Part shown: positions 46,980 to 56,057 of the stretch, in pieces
How positions within the stretch are numbered: the first letter of the stretch is position 1
Layout: each line of letters opens with the position of its first letter
Assembly (NCBI RefSeq): GCF_032193765.1
Contig: NZ_JAVBIJ010000001.1
Coordinates: 1,488,001-1,552,000, forward strand
DNA: 64,000 bases
Source: Rhodoferax potami
Lineage (GTDB): Bacteria; Pseudomonadota; Gammaproteobacteria; Burkholderiales; Burkholderiaceae_C
Direction: 5' to 3'
Notes under the pieces: generated by a model
Database searches by the model: none
The model's input: the letters and a program-made list of their open reading frames with translations, nothing else
What the model was told of the DNA's origin: nothing
Made by a program: the position numbers and the translations under genes

Positions 46980-48026
46980 ATGTTCAAAATCAAAGCATTG
47001 AAAAGGTGCTCTGCGCTGGCGACCATTGCAATGGCCGCTGCGCTCTCGGGCTGCAGCAAGGCTGTAGTGCTGAACCCCGCTGGAGATATTGCAGCGCAGC
47101 AAGGTCAAATGGTGATCACAGCCACCTTGCTGATGCTGATCATCATCGTTCCGGTCATCTTCCTGACCTTGTTTTTTGCCTGGAAGTACCGCCAGAGCAA
47201 TACCGAGGCGGAATACGAGCCCGATTGGCACCACTCCACTTCCTTGGAGCTTGTGATCTGGACAGTTCCCCTCTTGATCATCATCGCGCTGGGCGCCTTG
47301 ACCTGGATCGGCACCCACAAACTCGACCCTTACCGTCCCTTGGACCGTATTGACGCACAGCGCGCCCTGCCGGCTGACGTCAAGCCCATGGAAGTGCAAG
47401 TGGTGGCGATGGACTGGAAATGGTTGTTCTTCTACCCCGAGCAAGGCATTGCCACGGTGAACGAGCTCGCTGCACCTGTGGACCGACCCATTCTGTTCAA
47501 GCTGACGTCCACATCGACCATGAACGCGTTTTATGTGCCGGATCTGGCCGGCATGATTTACGCCATGCCCGGCATGCAAACCGAATTGAACGCTGTGATC
47601 AACCGCCCTGGCGTCTTCAAAGGCATGTCTTCGCACTACAGCGGCGCTGGCTTTTCGGGGATGACTTTCAAATTTCACGGTTTGAGCAATGAAGACTTTG
47701 CGCAGTGGGTGAACAAAGCCAAAACCGAAGGCAAGGCTTTGGATCGCGCCACTTACCAAAACTTGGTCAAGCCCAGCGAACGTGACCCGGTGCAGCGCTT
47801 TGCCAGCGTCGAAGCCGGCCTGTATGACAAGGTGCTGAACCGTTGTGTCGAAGACGGAAAAATGTGCATGCACCACATGATGGCGATCGACGCCCGTGGT
47901 GGCCAGACCTACGTGAAAGCCATGGGGCTGAGCATGCCGCAAGATGTTTGCACCGTGCAAAACGCGAACCAAGTGATCGCGGCACTCGAGACACGCAACG
48001 CCAACCGCGCCGTCATCCAACAATAA
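46980..48026 (+). CDS. cyoA: Cytochrome bo3-type ubiquinol oxidase subunit II
   Basis: Subunit II of a heme-copper quinol oxidase, 349 aa from the ATG at 46980. It has a lipoprotein signal (LSGC, Cys25), two membrane helices and a cupredoxin domain. The CuA cysteines are absent; the equivalent region reads SSHYSGAGFSGMTFKFHG, as in CyoA, so electrons come from quinol. The C-terminal segment is Cys/His/Met-rich (NRCVEDGKMCMHHMM). A GTG at 46956 is an alternative start. First gene of cyoABCD-surf1-regBA. Confidence 0.93.
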   Translation: MFKIKALKRCSALATIAMAAALSGCSKAVVLNPAGDIAAQQGQMVITATLLMLIIIVPVIFLTLFFAWKYRQSNTEAEYEPDWHHSTSLELVIWTVPLLIIIALGALTWIGTHKLDPYRPLDRIDAQRALPADVKPMEVQVVAMDWKWLFFYPEQGIATVNELAAPVDRPILFKLTSTSTMNAFYVPDLAGMIYAMPGMQTELNAVINRPGVFKGMSSHYSGAGFSGMTFKFHGLSNEDFAQWVNKAKTEGKALDRATYQNLVKPSERDPVQRFASVEAGLYDKVLNRCVEDGKMCMHHMMAIDARGGQTYVKAMGLSMPQDVCTVQNANQVIAALETRNANRAVIQQ

Positions 48027-48080
48027 CTTTCGCTCCGGTGGCCTATTGTGGCCACGGGTGCATTGCTAAAGAGACTTTAT

Positions 48081-50084
48081 ATGTCCTCACAAACTTTGAC
48101 TGATACCCACTGGGCGCTAGGCCGGCTGAGCTGGGATGCCGTGCCCATGACGCATGACCCCATCATTTTGGGGACGTTCATCATGGTCGTATTGGGTGGT
48201 TTGGGCGTGTTTGCCCTGATGACCAAGTTCCGCCTTTGGGGCCCTTTCTGGCGCGATTGGGTTTGTAGCATCGACCACAAAAAGATCGGCATCATGTACA
48301 TGGTGCTCGGTTTGGTGATGCTATTGCGCGGCTTTGCAGATGCCGTGATGATGCGGTTGCAACAGTCCATGGCCTTCGGCGACAACATGGGTTACCTGCC
48401 GCCGCATCACTATGACCAGATCTTCACCGCCCACGGTGTGATCATGATTTTCTTCGTGGCCATGCCTTTGGTCACCGGGCTCATGAACTACCTGATTCCG
48501 CTGCAAATCGGCGCGCGGGACGTGTCGTTCCCATTCCTGAACAATTTCAGCTTCTGGATGACGACCGCCGGAGCCATTCTTGTGATGTTTTCGCTGTTCT
48601 TGGGTGAGTTCTCTACTTCCGGATGGTTGGCTCTCTCCAACTTGGGTGCACAGAGCCCGAGCACCGGTTTGGACTATTACATCTGGGCGCTACAGATTGC
48701 AGGGGTCGGGACCACGCTCTCCGGCATCAACTTGATCGTCACGATCATCAAAATGCGCGCCCCCGGCATGACCTTGATGCGCATGCCCGTGTTCACCTGG
48801 ACAGCACTTTGCACCAACGCCTTGATCGTGGCATCGTTCCCGGTCCTGACAGCGGCTTTGGTGCTCATGTCCCTAGACCGCTACGTAGGCACCAACTTTT
48901 TCACCAACGAGCTGGGCGGTAACCCCATGCTGTACGTGAACCTGATTTGGATCTGGGGCCACCCAGAGGTCTACATCCTGATCCTGCCGGCTTTCGGTGT
49001 GTTCTCGGAAATCGTGGCTACTTTCAGCAAAAAGCGCCTTTTCGGCTACACCTCCATGGTGTACGCGACGGTGTGTATCACGATCCTGTCTTACGTTGTG
49101 TGGCTGCACCACTTCTTCACCATGGGCTCCGGCGCAAGCGTGAATACCTTCTTCGGTATCACGACCATGATCATCTCGATCCCCACGGGCGCGAAGATCT
49201 TCAACTGGCTGTTCACCATGTACAAGGGGCGGATCCGCTTCGAGTTGCCCATGATGTGGACGGTTGCCTTCATGATCACCTTTGCCCTGGGCGGCATGAC
49301 TGGCGTGTTGTTGGCTGTGCCACCCGCTGACTTTGTGTTGCACAACAGCTTGTTCCTGATTGCACACTTCCACAACGTGATCATCGGCGGTGTGGTGTTC
49401 GGCATGTTCGCAGGCATCAACTACTGGTTCCCCAAGGCCTTTGGCTACAAACTCGACCACAAGTGGGGTGTCCGCTCCTTCTGGCTGTGGGTCGTCGGTT
49501 TCTGGGTAGCATTCACCCCGCTCTATGTGCTGGGCCTGATGGGTGTTACCCGCCGCGCGAACCACTTCGAAGACCAATCCCTACAGATCTGGTTTGTGAT
49601 CGCAGCTGTCGGCGCTGCCATGATTGCCGGCGGTATCGCCTGCTTCCTCATCCAACTGCTGGTGAGCTACCTCAAGCGCGAAGAACTGCGGGATTGGACC
49701 GGCGACCCATGGGGTGGCCGCACCTTGGAATGGGCGACCTCATCTCCACCACCTGACTACAACTTTGCATTCACACCCGTGGTGCACGAAATTGATGCCT
49801 GGTGGGACATGAAGAAGCACGCTTACAAGCGCCCTCTGAGTGGCTTTGAGCCGATCCACATGCCGGCCAATACCGCTGCAGGCGTTGTGATCTCTGCTTT
49901 GTCTCTGGTATTCGGCTTCGCCTTGATTTGGCATATGTGGTTGCTCGCCGGTGCATCGTTTGCTGCGCTGCTCTTGGTATCCATCGCCCACACCTTCAAC
50001 TACAAGCGTGACTTCTACATCCCGGCTGCGCAAGTGAATGCCTCCGAAGAAGCCCGCACACTCCAATTGGCCCGCCATGTCTAA
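48081..50084 (+). CDS. cyoB: Cytochrome bo3-type ubiquinol oxidase subunit I
   Basis: Catalytic subunit with low-spin heme and heme-copper centre, 667 aa. It contains [15 protein letters not shown], the CuB-Tyr segment [15 protein letters not shown], the HH pair in [12 protein letters not shown] and the heme-ligand region [14 protein letters not shown]; the extended CyoB-type N- and C-terminal helices are present. I chose the ATG at 48081 (preceded by AAAGAGAC) over the frame start at 48048. Confidence 0.96.
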   Translation: MSSQTLTDTHWALGRLSWDAVPMTHDPIILGTFIMVVLGGLGVFALMTKFRLWGPFWRDWVCSIDHKKIGIMYMVLGLVMLLRGFADAVMMRLQQSMAFGDNMGYLPPHHYDQIFTAHGVIMIFFVAMPLVTGLMNYLIPLQIGARDVSFPFLNNFSFWMTTAGAILVMFSLFLGEFSTSGWLALSNLGAQSPSTGLDYYIWALQIAGVGTTLSGINLIVTIIKMRAPGMTLMRMPVFTWTALCTNALIVASFPVLTAALVLMSLDRYVGTNFFTNELGGNPMLYVNLIWIWGHPEVYILILPAFGVFSEIVATFSKKRLFGYTSMVYATVCITILSYVVWLHHFFTMGSGASVNTFFGITTMIISIPTGAKIFNWLFTMYKGRIRFELPMMWTVAFMITFALGGMTGVLLAVPPADFVLHNSLFLIAHFHNVIIGGVVFGMFAGINYWFPKAFGYKLDHKWGVRSFWLWVVGFWVAFTPLYVLGLMGVTRRANHFEDQSLQIWFVIAAVGAAMIAGGIACFLIQLLVSYLKREELRDWTGDPWGGRTLEWATSSPPPDYNFAFTPVVHEIDAWWDMKKHAYKRPLSGFEPIHMPANTAAGVVISALSLVFGFALIWHMWLLAGASFAALLLVSIAHTFNYKRDFYIPAAQVNASEEARTLQLARHV

Positions 50085-50712
50085 CATGAACAACTCACAC
50101 GGCGCCGCTGCCGGCGCGCTCTCGCCCCGCGAGTACCACCTGGCCCATGAGCCTCATCCTGAAAACGGAACGGCCCTAGGCTTCTGGCTGTACCTGATGA
50201 GCGACTGTCTCATCTTCGCAGCCCTGTTCGCGACTTACGGCGTCCTGGGCCGCAGCTATGCGGCCGGCCCTACCGGAGCGGAGCTGTTTGACCTGACGCT
50301 GGTAGCCATCAACACGGCGTTCCTGCTGCTCTCATCCATCACCTTCGGATTTGCCATGCTGCGCAAGCAACTCGGCGATGTGAAAGGAACCCTGATTTGG
50401 CTAGCAGTGACGGGCCTTTTCGGCCTGTGCTTCCTGGCTCTGGAGTTGTACGAGTTTTATCACTTGATTCACCAAGGGGCTACACCGCAACGCAGCGCAT
50501 TCTTGTCGGCCTTCTTCACCCTGGTGGGTACCCACGGCCTCCACGTGGCGTTCGGTTTGGTATGGCTAGTCGTTCTGATGATCCAGATCAAGCAGCACGG
50601 CCTCACACCAGCCAACAACCGGCGCCTCATGTGTTTGTCCATGTTCTGGCACTTCTTGGACGTGATCTGGATCGGTGTCTTTACTTTCGTTTACTTGATG
50701 GGAGTGCTGTAA
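50077..50712 (+). CDS. cyoC: Cytochrome bo3-type ubiquinol oxidase subunit III
   Basis: A 211-aa integral membrane subunit with five helices and the family segment [20 protein letters not shown]. It ends with [22 protein letters not shown]. The ATG at 50077 overlaps the cyoB stop by 8 bases; an ATG at 50086 is a possible alternative. cyoD follows without a gap. Confidence 0.95.
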   Translation: MSNMNNSHGAAAGALSPREYHLAHEPHPENGTALGFWLYLMSDCLIFAALFATYGVLGRSYAAGPTGAELFDLTLVAINTAFLLLSSITFGFAMLRKQLGDVKGTLIWLAVTGLFGLCFLALELYEFYHLIHQGATPQRSAFLSAFFTLVGTHGLHVAFGLVWLVVLMIQIKQHGLTPANNRRLMCLSMFWHFLDVIWIGVFTFVYLMGVL

Positions 50713-51147
50713 ATGAGCGCACACAATTCTCATGCGTCGCACGGGCACGATGACCACGCGCACGGCGGCCACGATGCCAATGAACCCCACAGCACCTTTT
50801 CGGGCTACATGACGGGTTTCTTGCTGTCCATCATCCTGACGGCTATACCGTTCTGGTTGGTCATGGCCAAGGTCATCTCCGACCGCCCCACTGCTGTCAT
50901 GGTGCTGGGTGGCTTTGCGGTCATTCAAATTCTGGTGCACATGTTCTACTTCTTGCACATGAACGGCAAGGTGGAGGGCGGTTGGACCTTGCTGTCCACC
51001 ATCTTCACCGTGGTGTTCGTCGCCATCGCGATTGCGGGCACTCTGTGGGTCATGTTCCACATGAACACCAACATGATGCCGAGCCACACCGACATGCCAG
51101 CGATGGAGCAAGCGGCACCAGCCGCAGCGCCCAAGACCGGCCTCTAA
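50713..51147 (+). CDS. cyoD: Cytochrome bo3-type ubiquinol oxidase subunit IV
   Basis: A 144-aa small subunit with three membrane helices (YMTGFLLSIILTAIPFWLVM; AVMVLGGFAVIQILVHMFYF; and a third near 90-110). The N-terminus is His-rich (HNSHASHGHDDHAHGGHDAN) and longer than in E. coli. Its ATG directly follows the cyoC stop. It assists assembly of the CuB site in known oxidases. Confidence 0.93.
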   Translation: MSAHNSHASHGHDDHAHGGHDANEPHSTFSGYMTGFLLSIILTAIPFWLVMAKVISDRPTAVMVLGGFAVIQILVHMFYFLHMNGKVEGGWTLLSTIFTVVFVAIAIAGTLWVMFHMNTNMMPSHTDMPAMEQAAPAAAPKTGL

Positions 51148-51168
51148 ACCTAACCCAAGAACCGCATC

Positions 51169-51999
51169 TTGAGTGATTCGCCGCTTCAACCGCAGGTCGG
51201 CGAACGCTCAAGGTGGCGGTTGGCTTTGGTGGCAGTGCTATGCCTCGTGCTTGTAGTGGGCTTATTGCGGCTGGGAACCTGGCAACTGGAGCGCCGCACC
51301 TGGAAACTGGCGCTGATCGAGCAGGTGACTCAGCGCTTGCAGCAACCCCCTCTGGCCTTGCCCGACAGCCGACAGTGGGCTGGCCTTCAACCGGCTGACT
51401 TTGAATATCTTTATGTCAAAACCACTGGCCAATGGCTAACTGACAAAACGGTGCTAACGCAAGCTACCACCGCGCTGGGCTCCGGGTTTTGGGTCCTGAC
51501 CCCGCTGGCTCTATCAGACGGGTCTAGCCTGCTGGTGAACCGGGGCTTCATTCCTGCCGCCCAACGCGCGCAGTGGCAGCCACCTTCCGGTGCGAGCGGT
51601 GCCCCTGTGGGGAATGTCAACATTCAGGGCTTGCTGCGCAAATCAGAACCCGACGGTGGCTTTTTGCGGAAAAACGACCCTGCGTCGCAACGCTGGTTTT
51701 CACGCGACGTTACCGCGATTGCCCAAGCGCAACAACTCAAAGGTCCTGCGCCGTTTTTCCTGGATTCCGGCTTGCCAGATACCACCCTGAATAGCAACCT
51801 TGAAGCCCGCCCCTCTTCCGCTGGCCCATGGCCGCGGGAAGGGTTGACAGTAGTTCGCTTTAGCAACAGCCACTTGGTATACGCCATCACTTGGTTCGGT
51901 CTGGCACTGATGGTGATGGTGGCTGGAGGGTTTGTGGTCCGTTATGAGCGGCGCTTGCGCCGCGGGGGCCACAATACCGCCCATGGATACCCGCGCTAA
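51169..51999 (+). CDS. SURF1-family oxidase assembly factor
   Basis: A 276-aa protein with two membrane helices at the ends and a periplasmic domain between: GTWQLERRTWKLALI near the start and YAITWFGLALMVM at the end are SURF1 signatures. SURF1 proteins deliver heme to heme-copper oxidases; in Paracoccus a distinct Surf1q serves a quinol oxidase and ends its operon, a precedent for this position. The start is a TTG at 51169. It ends inside the start of the regB-like gene (17-base overlap). Confidence 0.9.
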   Translation: MSDSPLQPQVGERSRWRLALVAVLCLVLVVGLLRLGTWQLERRTWKLALIEQVTQRLQQPPLALPDSRQWAGLQPADFEYLYVKTTGQWLTDKTVLTQATTALGSGFWVLTPLALSDGSSLLVNRGFIPAAQRAQWQPPSGASGAPVGNVNIQGLLRKSEPDGGFLRKNDPASQRWFSRDVTAIAQAQQLKGPAPFFLDSGLPDTTLNSNLEARPSSAGPWPREGLTVVRFSNSHLVYAITWFGLALMVMVAGGFVVRYERRLRRGGHNTAHGYPR

Positions 52000-53326
52000 T
52001 TCCCCCACCGCAGCGCCGACCGCGCCCTCCCCGCGCAACGATGCCTACGCCGGCCTGAGAAACCTCCACCAGCTGATACAGCTGCGCTGGATTGCTGCAG
52101 CCGGACAGCTACTCACCATTCAAGCCACGCATTACAGCCTGGGCATGAAAATCCCGGTGGAGCCCATGCTGGCCATCGTGGGAGCCATGGCGTTTTTCAA
52201 TCTCGCTTGTTTGCTGCGCTGGCACACCCGACAAGCGGTGCATGAGGTGGAGCTGTTCATCGGGCTGCTGGTCGATGTAGCGGCACTGACCGCCCAGCTC
52301 TATTTGAGCGGAGGCATCAGCAACCCATTCGTCTTTTTGTATCTGCTGCAAATCGCGGTGGGGGCGATGCTGCTCAGGGGTGGGTATATCGGCTCCATCG
52401 TCGCGATCGCATCGGCCTGCGTCGCGTTTTTGGCGACCTCCAGCCTGCCGTTGCCACTTGCACCGAACTTGCAGGATGGATTGTCCAGCCCCTACGTGCT
52501 GGGCTTGTTGGTGTGCTTTCTGCTCAACGCAGTGCTTGTAGTGGTGTTTATCACCCGCATCAACACCAACCTGCGTCGCCGCGATGCGCGCCTGGCTGCA
52601 GCCCGGCAACGCGCCGCTGAGGAAGAGCACATTGTTCGCATGGGATTGCTCGCCTCCGGCGCCGCCCATGAGTTGGGCACCCCTTTAGCCACCCTCGCCG
52701 TGATCCTGGGGGACTGGAAGCACATGCCCGCCGTCATACGGGATACAAGCCTCAAGGAAGACATTGCCGAAATGGAGGCCCAGGTGCAACGCTGCAAAAG
52801 CATTGTGAGCGGCATCTTGCTCTCTGCAGGCGAAACGCGTGGCGAGCACTCCAGCCAAACCACTGCACGCGAATTCCTGGATCACTTGGTGCGCGAGTGG
52901 CGAGCCACCCGCAATGTCGGGACCTTTGTGTACGACAACCTGATCAACGACAACGCGGCCATGGTCGCGGACACCACCTTTGAGCAAATGGTGTTCAACG
53001 TGCTGGACAACGCGCGCGATGCTTCGCCCCACTGGGTGCAACTCCATGCCAGCCGCGATGCAGATGTGCTGTGCATCACCATTACCGACCGCGGACCCGG
53101 CTTTGACGCCCATGTGCTATCCCAACTTGGGCAACCCTACCAATCCACCAAGGGCAAGCCAGGCGGCGGACTGGGGCTCTTTTTGTCCATGAATGTCGCA
53201 CGCACCTTGGGCGGCAGCTTGCGCGCCGAAAACCTACCGTCCGGCGGTGCCCGCGTCACGATTACGCTGTCAATGAACGAACTCTCCATGCCCGAAACCG
53301 TAACCGAAGTACCCCATGGACACTGA
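51983..53326 (+). CDS. regB: RegB/PrrB/ActS-type redox sensor histidine kinase
   Basis: A 447-aa kinase with about six membrane helices (35-190). The quinone-site heptapeptide GGISNPF (110-116) and the H-box GAAHELGTPLATL (phospho-His229) match RegB, and the redox-active cysteine is preserved as Cys271 in VQRCKSI. The ATPase domain shows N, G1 and G2 boxes (NVLDNARDAS, DRGPGF, GGGLGLFLS). It most likely senses the quinone pool and oxygen state. Start at ATG 51983, inside the end of surf1; it overlaps regA by 11 bases. Confidence 0.92.
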   Translation: MDTRANSPTAAPTAPSPRNDAYAGLRNLHQLIQLRWIAAAGQLLTIQATHYSLGMKIPVEPMLAIVGAMAFFNLACLLRWHTRQAVHEVELFIGLLVDVAALTAQLYLSGGISNPFVFLYLLQIAVGAMLLRGGYIGSIVAIASACVAFLATSSLPLPLAPNLQDGLSSPYVLGLLVCFLLNAVLVVVFITRINTNLRRRDARLAAARQRAAEEEHIVRMGLLASGAAHELGTPLATLAVILGDWKHMPAVIRDTSLKEDIAEMEAQVQRCKSIVSGILLSAGETRGEHSSQTTAREFLDHLVREWRATRNVGTFVYDNLINDNAAMVADTTFEQMVFNVLDNARDASPHWVQLHASRDADVLCITITDRGPGFDAHVLSQLGQPYQSTKGKPGGGLGLFLSMNVARTLGGSLRAENLPSGGARVTITLSMNELSMPETVTEVPHGH

Positions 53327-53849
53327 CCGCCTGCTCCTGATCGTTGAAGACGACGAAGCCTTTGCCCGCACCCTGACCCGCTCTTTCGAGCGACGCGGTT
53401 ACCGGGTGCTGCGTGCGGATGGTCTTCAGGGCGTGGAGGTCTTGCTAGCTGCACACACCCCGGAGTTTGCTGTGGTCGACCTCAAGCTCAAAGGCGAGGC
53501 CAGCGGGCTCGCCTGTGTCCGCGCGCTTCACGCCCACAGCGAGGCCATGCGCATTGTGGTGCTCACCGGATTTGCCAGCATCGCCACGGCCGTCGAGGCG
53601 ATCAAACTGGGCGCAAGCCATTACCTGGCCAAACCTTCCAATACCGATGACATTGAGGCCGCCTTTGGTCTGGACGAAGGCAACACCGAGGTGGCCCTGA
53701 CCAACCGGTCCAGCTCAATCAAGACCTTGGAATGGGAGCGCATCCACGAAGTGCTGGCCGAGAGTGATTTCAATATTTCCGAAGCAGCCCGGCGACTTGG
53801 CATGCACCGGCGGACACTCAGCCGGAAACTGGAAAAGCACAGAGTTTGA
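53316..53849 (+). CDS. regA: RegA/PrrA/ActR-type response regulator
   Basis: A 177-aa response regulator with receiver domain (acidic DD at 12-13, phospho-acceptor Asp55 in FAVVDLKLKG, Thr and Lys switch residues) and a Fis-type helix-turn-helix at the C-terminus (ISEAARRLGMHRRTLSRKLEKH). This is the RegA layout. Last gene of the cyo operon; RegA-type regulators control terminal oxidases, so autoregulation is likely. Confidence 0.92.
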   Translation: MDTDRLLLIVEDDEAFARTLTRSFERRGYRVLRADGLQGVEVLLAAHTPEFAVVDLKLKGEASGLACVRALHAHSEAMRIVVLTGFASIATAVEAIKLGASHYLAKPSNTDDIEAAFGLDEGNTEVALTNRSSSIKTLEWERIHEVLAESDFNISEAARRLGMHRRTLSRKLEKHRV

Positions 53850-53894
53850 TTTTTTAACAATTTCAAACACAAATCACAAATAAACGGTATATTT

Positions 53895-53964
53895 GAGCCA
53901 ACTGGTCGAAATACGAAGCCAGTGGCTCAGTGACGGTTTGTGCTACCAAAAAAATCTTTTTTGG
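53895..53964. other. Two hairpins between regA and the DUF4331 gene
   Basis: First, GAGCCAACTGG (53895-53905) pairs with CCAGTGGCTC (53919-53928) with one bulge. Second, CCAAAAAA-atc-TTTTTTGG (53946-53964) is a perfect AT-rich palindrome. Either may end the cyo-regBA transcript or bind a regulator. A TGTAAC box follows at 53969. Confidence 0.45.
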
Positions 53965-54056
53965 CTCATGTAACAAAAAGCTGAATCCACTACGCTGCGT
54001 GTCGCGTATCCAGTGTGCCAGTCGGCACGAACTCGTCTAACACACCGGAGCAACGC

Positions 54057-55661
54057 ATGAAATTCAAACGCAGCAGCATCGTCATGGCCTGCTTAATGGC
54101 CACAGTAGCAGGCAGCGCAATGGCCTCCAGCCATCGTGAAGCGCCTTTCATCACCACCAGCCCCAAAGTGGATGGCACGGACTTTTATATGTTCCGCAGC
54201 TACGAAGGTGTGGCCGCTAACGGGACCGGGGGTCGCTCTGACTATGTCACGCTGATTGCCAACTACCAGCCCCTGCAGACACCGTATGGCGGCCCCAACT
54301 ACTTCTCGATGGATCCGAACGCGCTGTACGAAATCCACATCGACAACAACGGTGACGCCAAAGAGGACTTGACCTTCCAGTTCAAGTTCAACAACAAGCT
54401 CAACAATGTCGGCTTGGATATCGGCAGCGCCAAAAATGTCGCGATTCCCCTCATTCAGGCCGGCACAGTGGCAAACGTCAACGATGCCAACCTCAACTTG
54501 AACGAAACCTACACAGTTAAAGTAGTCCGCGGAGACCGTCGCAAGGGCACTTCCTCGTCGATCGTGAAGGCCAGCGGTGGTAGCGCAACTTTCGAAAAAC
54601 CAGTCGACTACATTGGTGAAAAAACACTGGGTACAAAATCCAGCTACGAAACATACGCCAACAAGCACATCCACGAGATGACGATTCCAGGCTGCAACAC
54701 ACCGGGCAAAGTCTTCGTCGGTCAGCGGCAGGAGGGCTTTGCGGTCAACCTTGGCACCGTTTTTGACCTGGTGAATTCGACGACGGGCGTTTTGCTGAAC
54801 CCCGCCAACAAAGATGCCGCAGGTATGGGTGGTAACCACATCATCCAAAAGTCAAACGTCACCAGCATCGCGATGGAAATCCATAAGAGCTGTTTGACTG
54901 CCGGCACAGACCCTGTCATCGGCGGCTGGACTACCGCCAGCATGCGCCAAGCCCGCTTGCTCAACGGCAAGCCTGCCTCTGGCCATCAGGCAAGCGAAAA
55001 GGCCGGTGGCGCTTGGGTGCAGGTGTCCCGCTTGGGTAACCCGCTCGTCAACGAACTGGTCATTGGTGTGAAAGACAAAGACGCGTTCAATGCCTCCAAG
55101 CCGCAGGACGACACACAGTTTTTGACGTATGTCACCAACCCCACATTGCCAGCGTTGCTAGGCCGTGTGTTGAAGGGCAGCGATACGGCTGTGGCGCCGA
55201 CCAATCTGCCCCGCACAGATTTAGCGACTGTCTTCTTGACCGGTATCAACGGCATCAACAAGCCGACCAATGTCACACCTTCCGAGATGCTGCGATTGGA
55301 CACCAGCAAGGCCCCTGTGCCCTTTGCGGACCAAAACCGCTTGGGTGTAGCTGGGAATGCACTGACGCCAGGTGGTACTGACAACGCCGGATTCCCGAAT
55401 GGCCGTCGCCCCAAGGACGACGTGGTTGACATCGCCTTGGTCGCGGTCTTGGGTGGCTTGTGCGTGATCAACGGTGACTCTAATGCACTGGGCTTGAACG
55501 GGGTTCCCGGGGTGCCTAGCCTGACCTCCCAGTGCAAGCCCTCCAGCGTGCCGCTCGGTGCTGACTCAGCCAAGATCCACGACGCTGTAGACCAAGCTAC
55601 CGTGCCGTTCCTGTCCGGCTTTCCCTACCTCAATACGCCAAACCCAGGCGCAGTGAACTAA
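54057..55661 (+). CDS. Secreted DUF4331-domain protein
   Basis: A 534-aa exported protein with signal peptide (1-23, cleaved after AMA) directly followed by the DUF4331 hallmark SSHREAP (24-30) and DGTDFYMFRSY. The rest is a large beta-rich domain with a C-terminal segment DVVDIALVAVLGG. The function of the family is not established. The start at 54057 has GGAG upstream and fits the signal peptide; the upstream frame start (54015) does not. A small lipoprotein gene follows after 12 bases. Confidence 0.9.
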   Translation: MKFKRSSIVMACLMATVAGSAMASSHREAPFITTSPKVDGTDFYMFRSYEGVAANGTGGRSDYVTLIANYQPLQTPYGGPNYFSMDPNALYEIHIDNNGDAKEDLTFQFKFNNKLNNVGLDIGSAKNVAIPLIQAGTVANVNDANLNLNETYTVKVVRGDRRKGTSSSIVKASGGSATFEKPVDYIGEKTLGTKSSYETYANKHIHEMTIPGCNTPGKVFVGQRQEGFAVNLGTVFDLVNSTTGVLLNPANKDAAGMGGNHIIQKSNVTSIAMEIHKSCLTAGTDPVIGGWTTASMRQARLLNGKPASGHQASEKAGGAWVQVSRLGNPLVNELVIGVKDKDAFNASKPQDDTQFLTYVTNPTLPALLGRVLKGSDTAVAPTNLPRTDLATVFLTGINGINKPTNVTPSEMLRLDTSKAPVPFADQNRLGVAGNALTPGGTDNAGFPNGRRPKDDVVDIALVAVLGGLCVINGDSNALGLNGVPGVPSLTSQCKPSSVPLGADSAKIHDAVDQATVPFLSGFPYLNTPNPGAVN

Positions 55662-55673
55662 GGAGTTAAGACC

Positions 55674-55937
55674 ATGCGTATTAACAAATGGGCGTTATCC
55701 GCTGTTGTGGCTCTCGGCTTGCTGGGTGCTTGTGGCGGAGGCGGTAGCAGTGTGGATCCATTGACTCAGAACGCACCCGGAGCAGATATCCTCGCAGGCG
55801 TAGAAGTAAACACAGCGGTCGTCATTTCAGAAACTCAACGGCTAATTGCAACGAGCACCGACGACACATCCGAACCTGCAGCGCTGGGCTCGGTAACACT
55901 GGCAACCAGCGACACCGACGAACCTGCCGACATTTGA
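55674..55937 (+). CDS. Small lipoprotein of unknown function
   Basis: An 87-aa protein with a clear lipoprotein signal (LLGAC, Cys20) followed by a Gly/Ser tether and an acidic, Thr/Ser-rich, otherwise unstructured body (TSTDDTSEPAALG). It has no family I recognise. AAGGAG precedes the ATG, and it sits 12 bases after the DUF4331 gene, so they are one transcript ending at the hairpins at 55961-56019. Confidence 0.75.
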   Translation: MRINKWALSAVVALGLLGACGGGGSSVDPLTQNAPGADILAGVEVNTAVVISETQRLIATSTDDTSEPAALGSVTLATSDTDEPADI

Positions 55938-55960
55938 TGCACTGAGTGCACTCAAATCAC

Positions 55961-56019
55961 CAGGGCACAGCACACGCTGTGCCCTGCGTCACGGGAACTT
56001 CTTGTTCCCGTTTTCATTT
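55961..56019 (+). terminator. Tandem hairpins, second one an intrinsic terminator
   Basis: Perfect 11-bp stem CAGGGCACAGC / GCTGTGCCCTG (55961-55986), then ACGGGAAC / GTTCCCGT (55991-56011) followed by TTTTCATTT. They separate the DUF4331-lipoprotein pair from the TPR-HupE pair and would give partial or full termination. Confidence 0.75.
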
Positions 56020-56057
56020 CAAACCACAATGTGTGTGCGACTTCAGGGAGTCTTCAG

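Noticed and set aside
46980..48026. Reading cyoA as cytochrome c oxidase subunit II (coxB)
   Set aside because: The CuA ligands are missing, the signal is of lipoprotein type, and the neighbours are cyoB, cyoC and cyoD.
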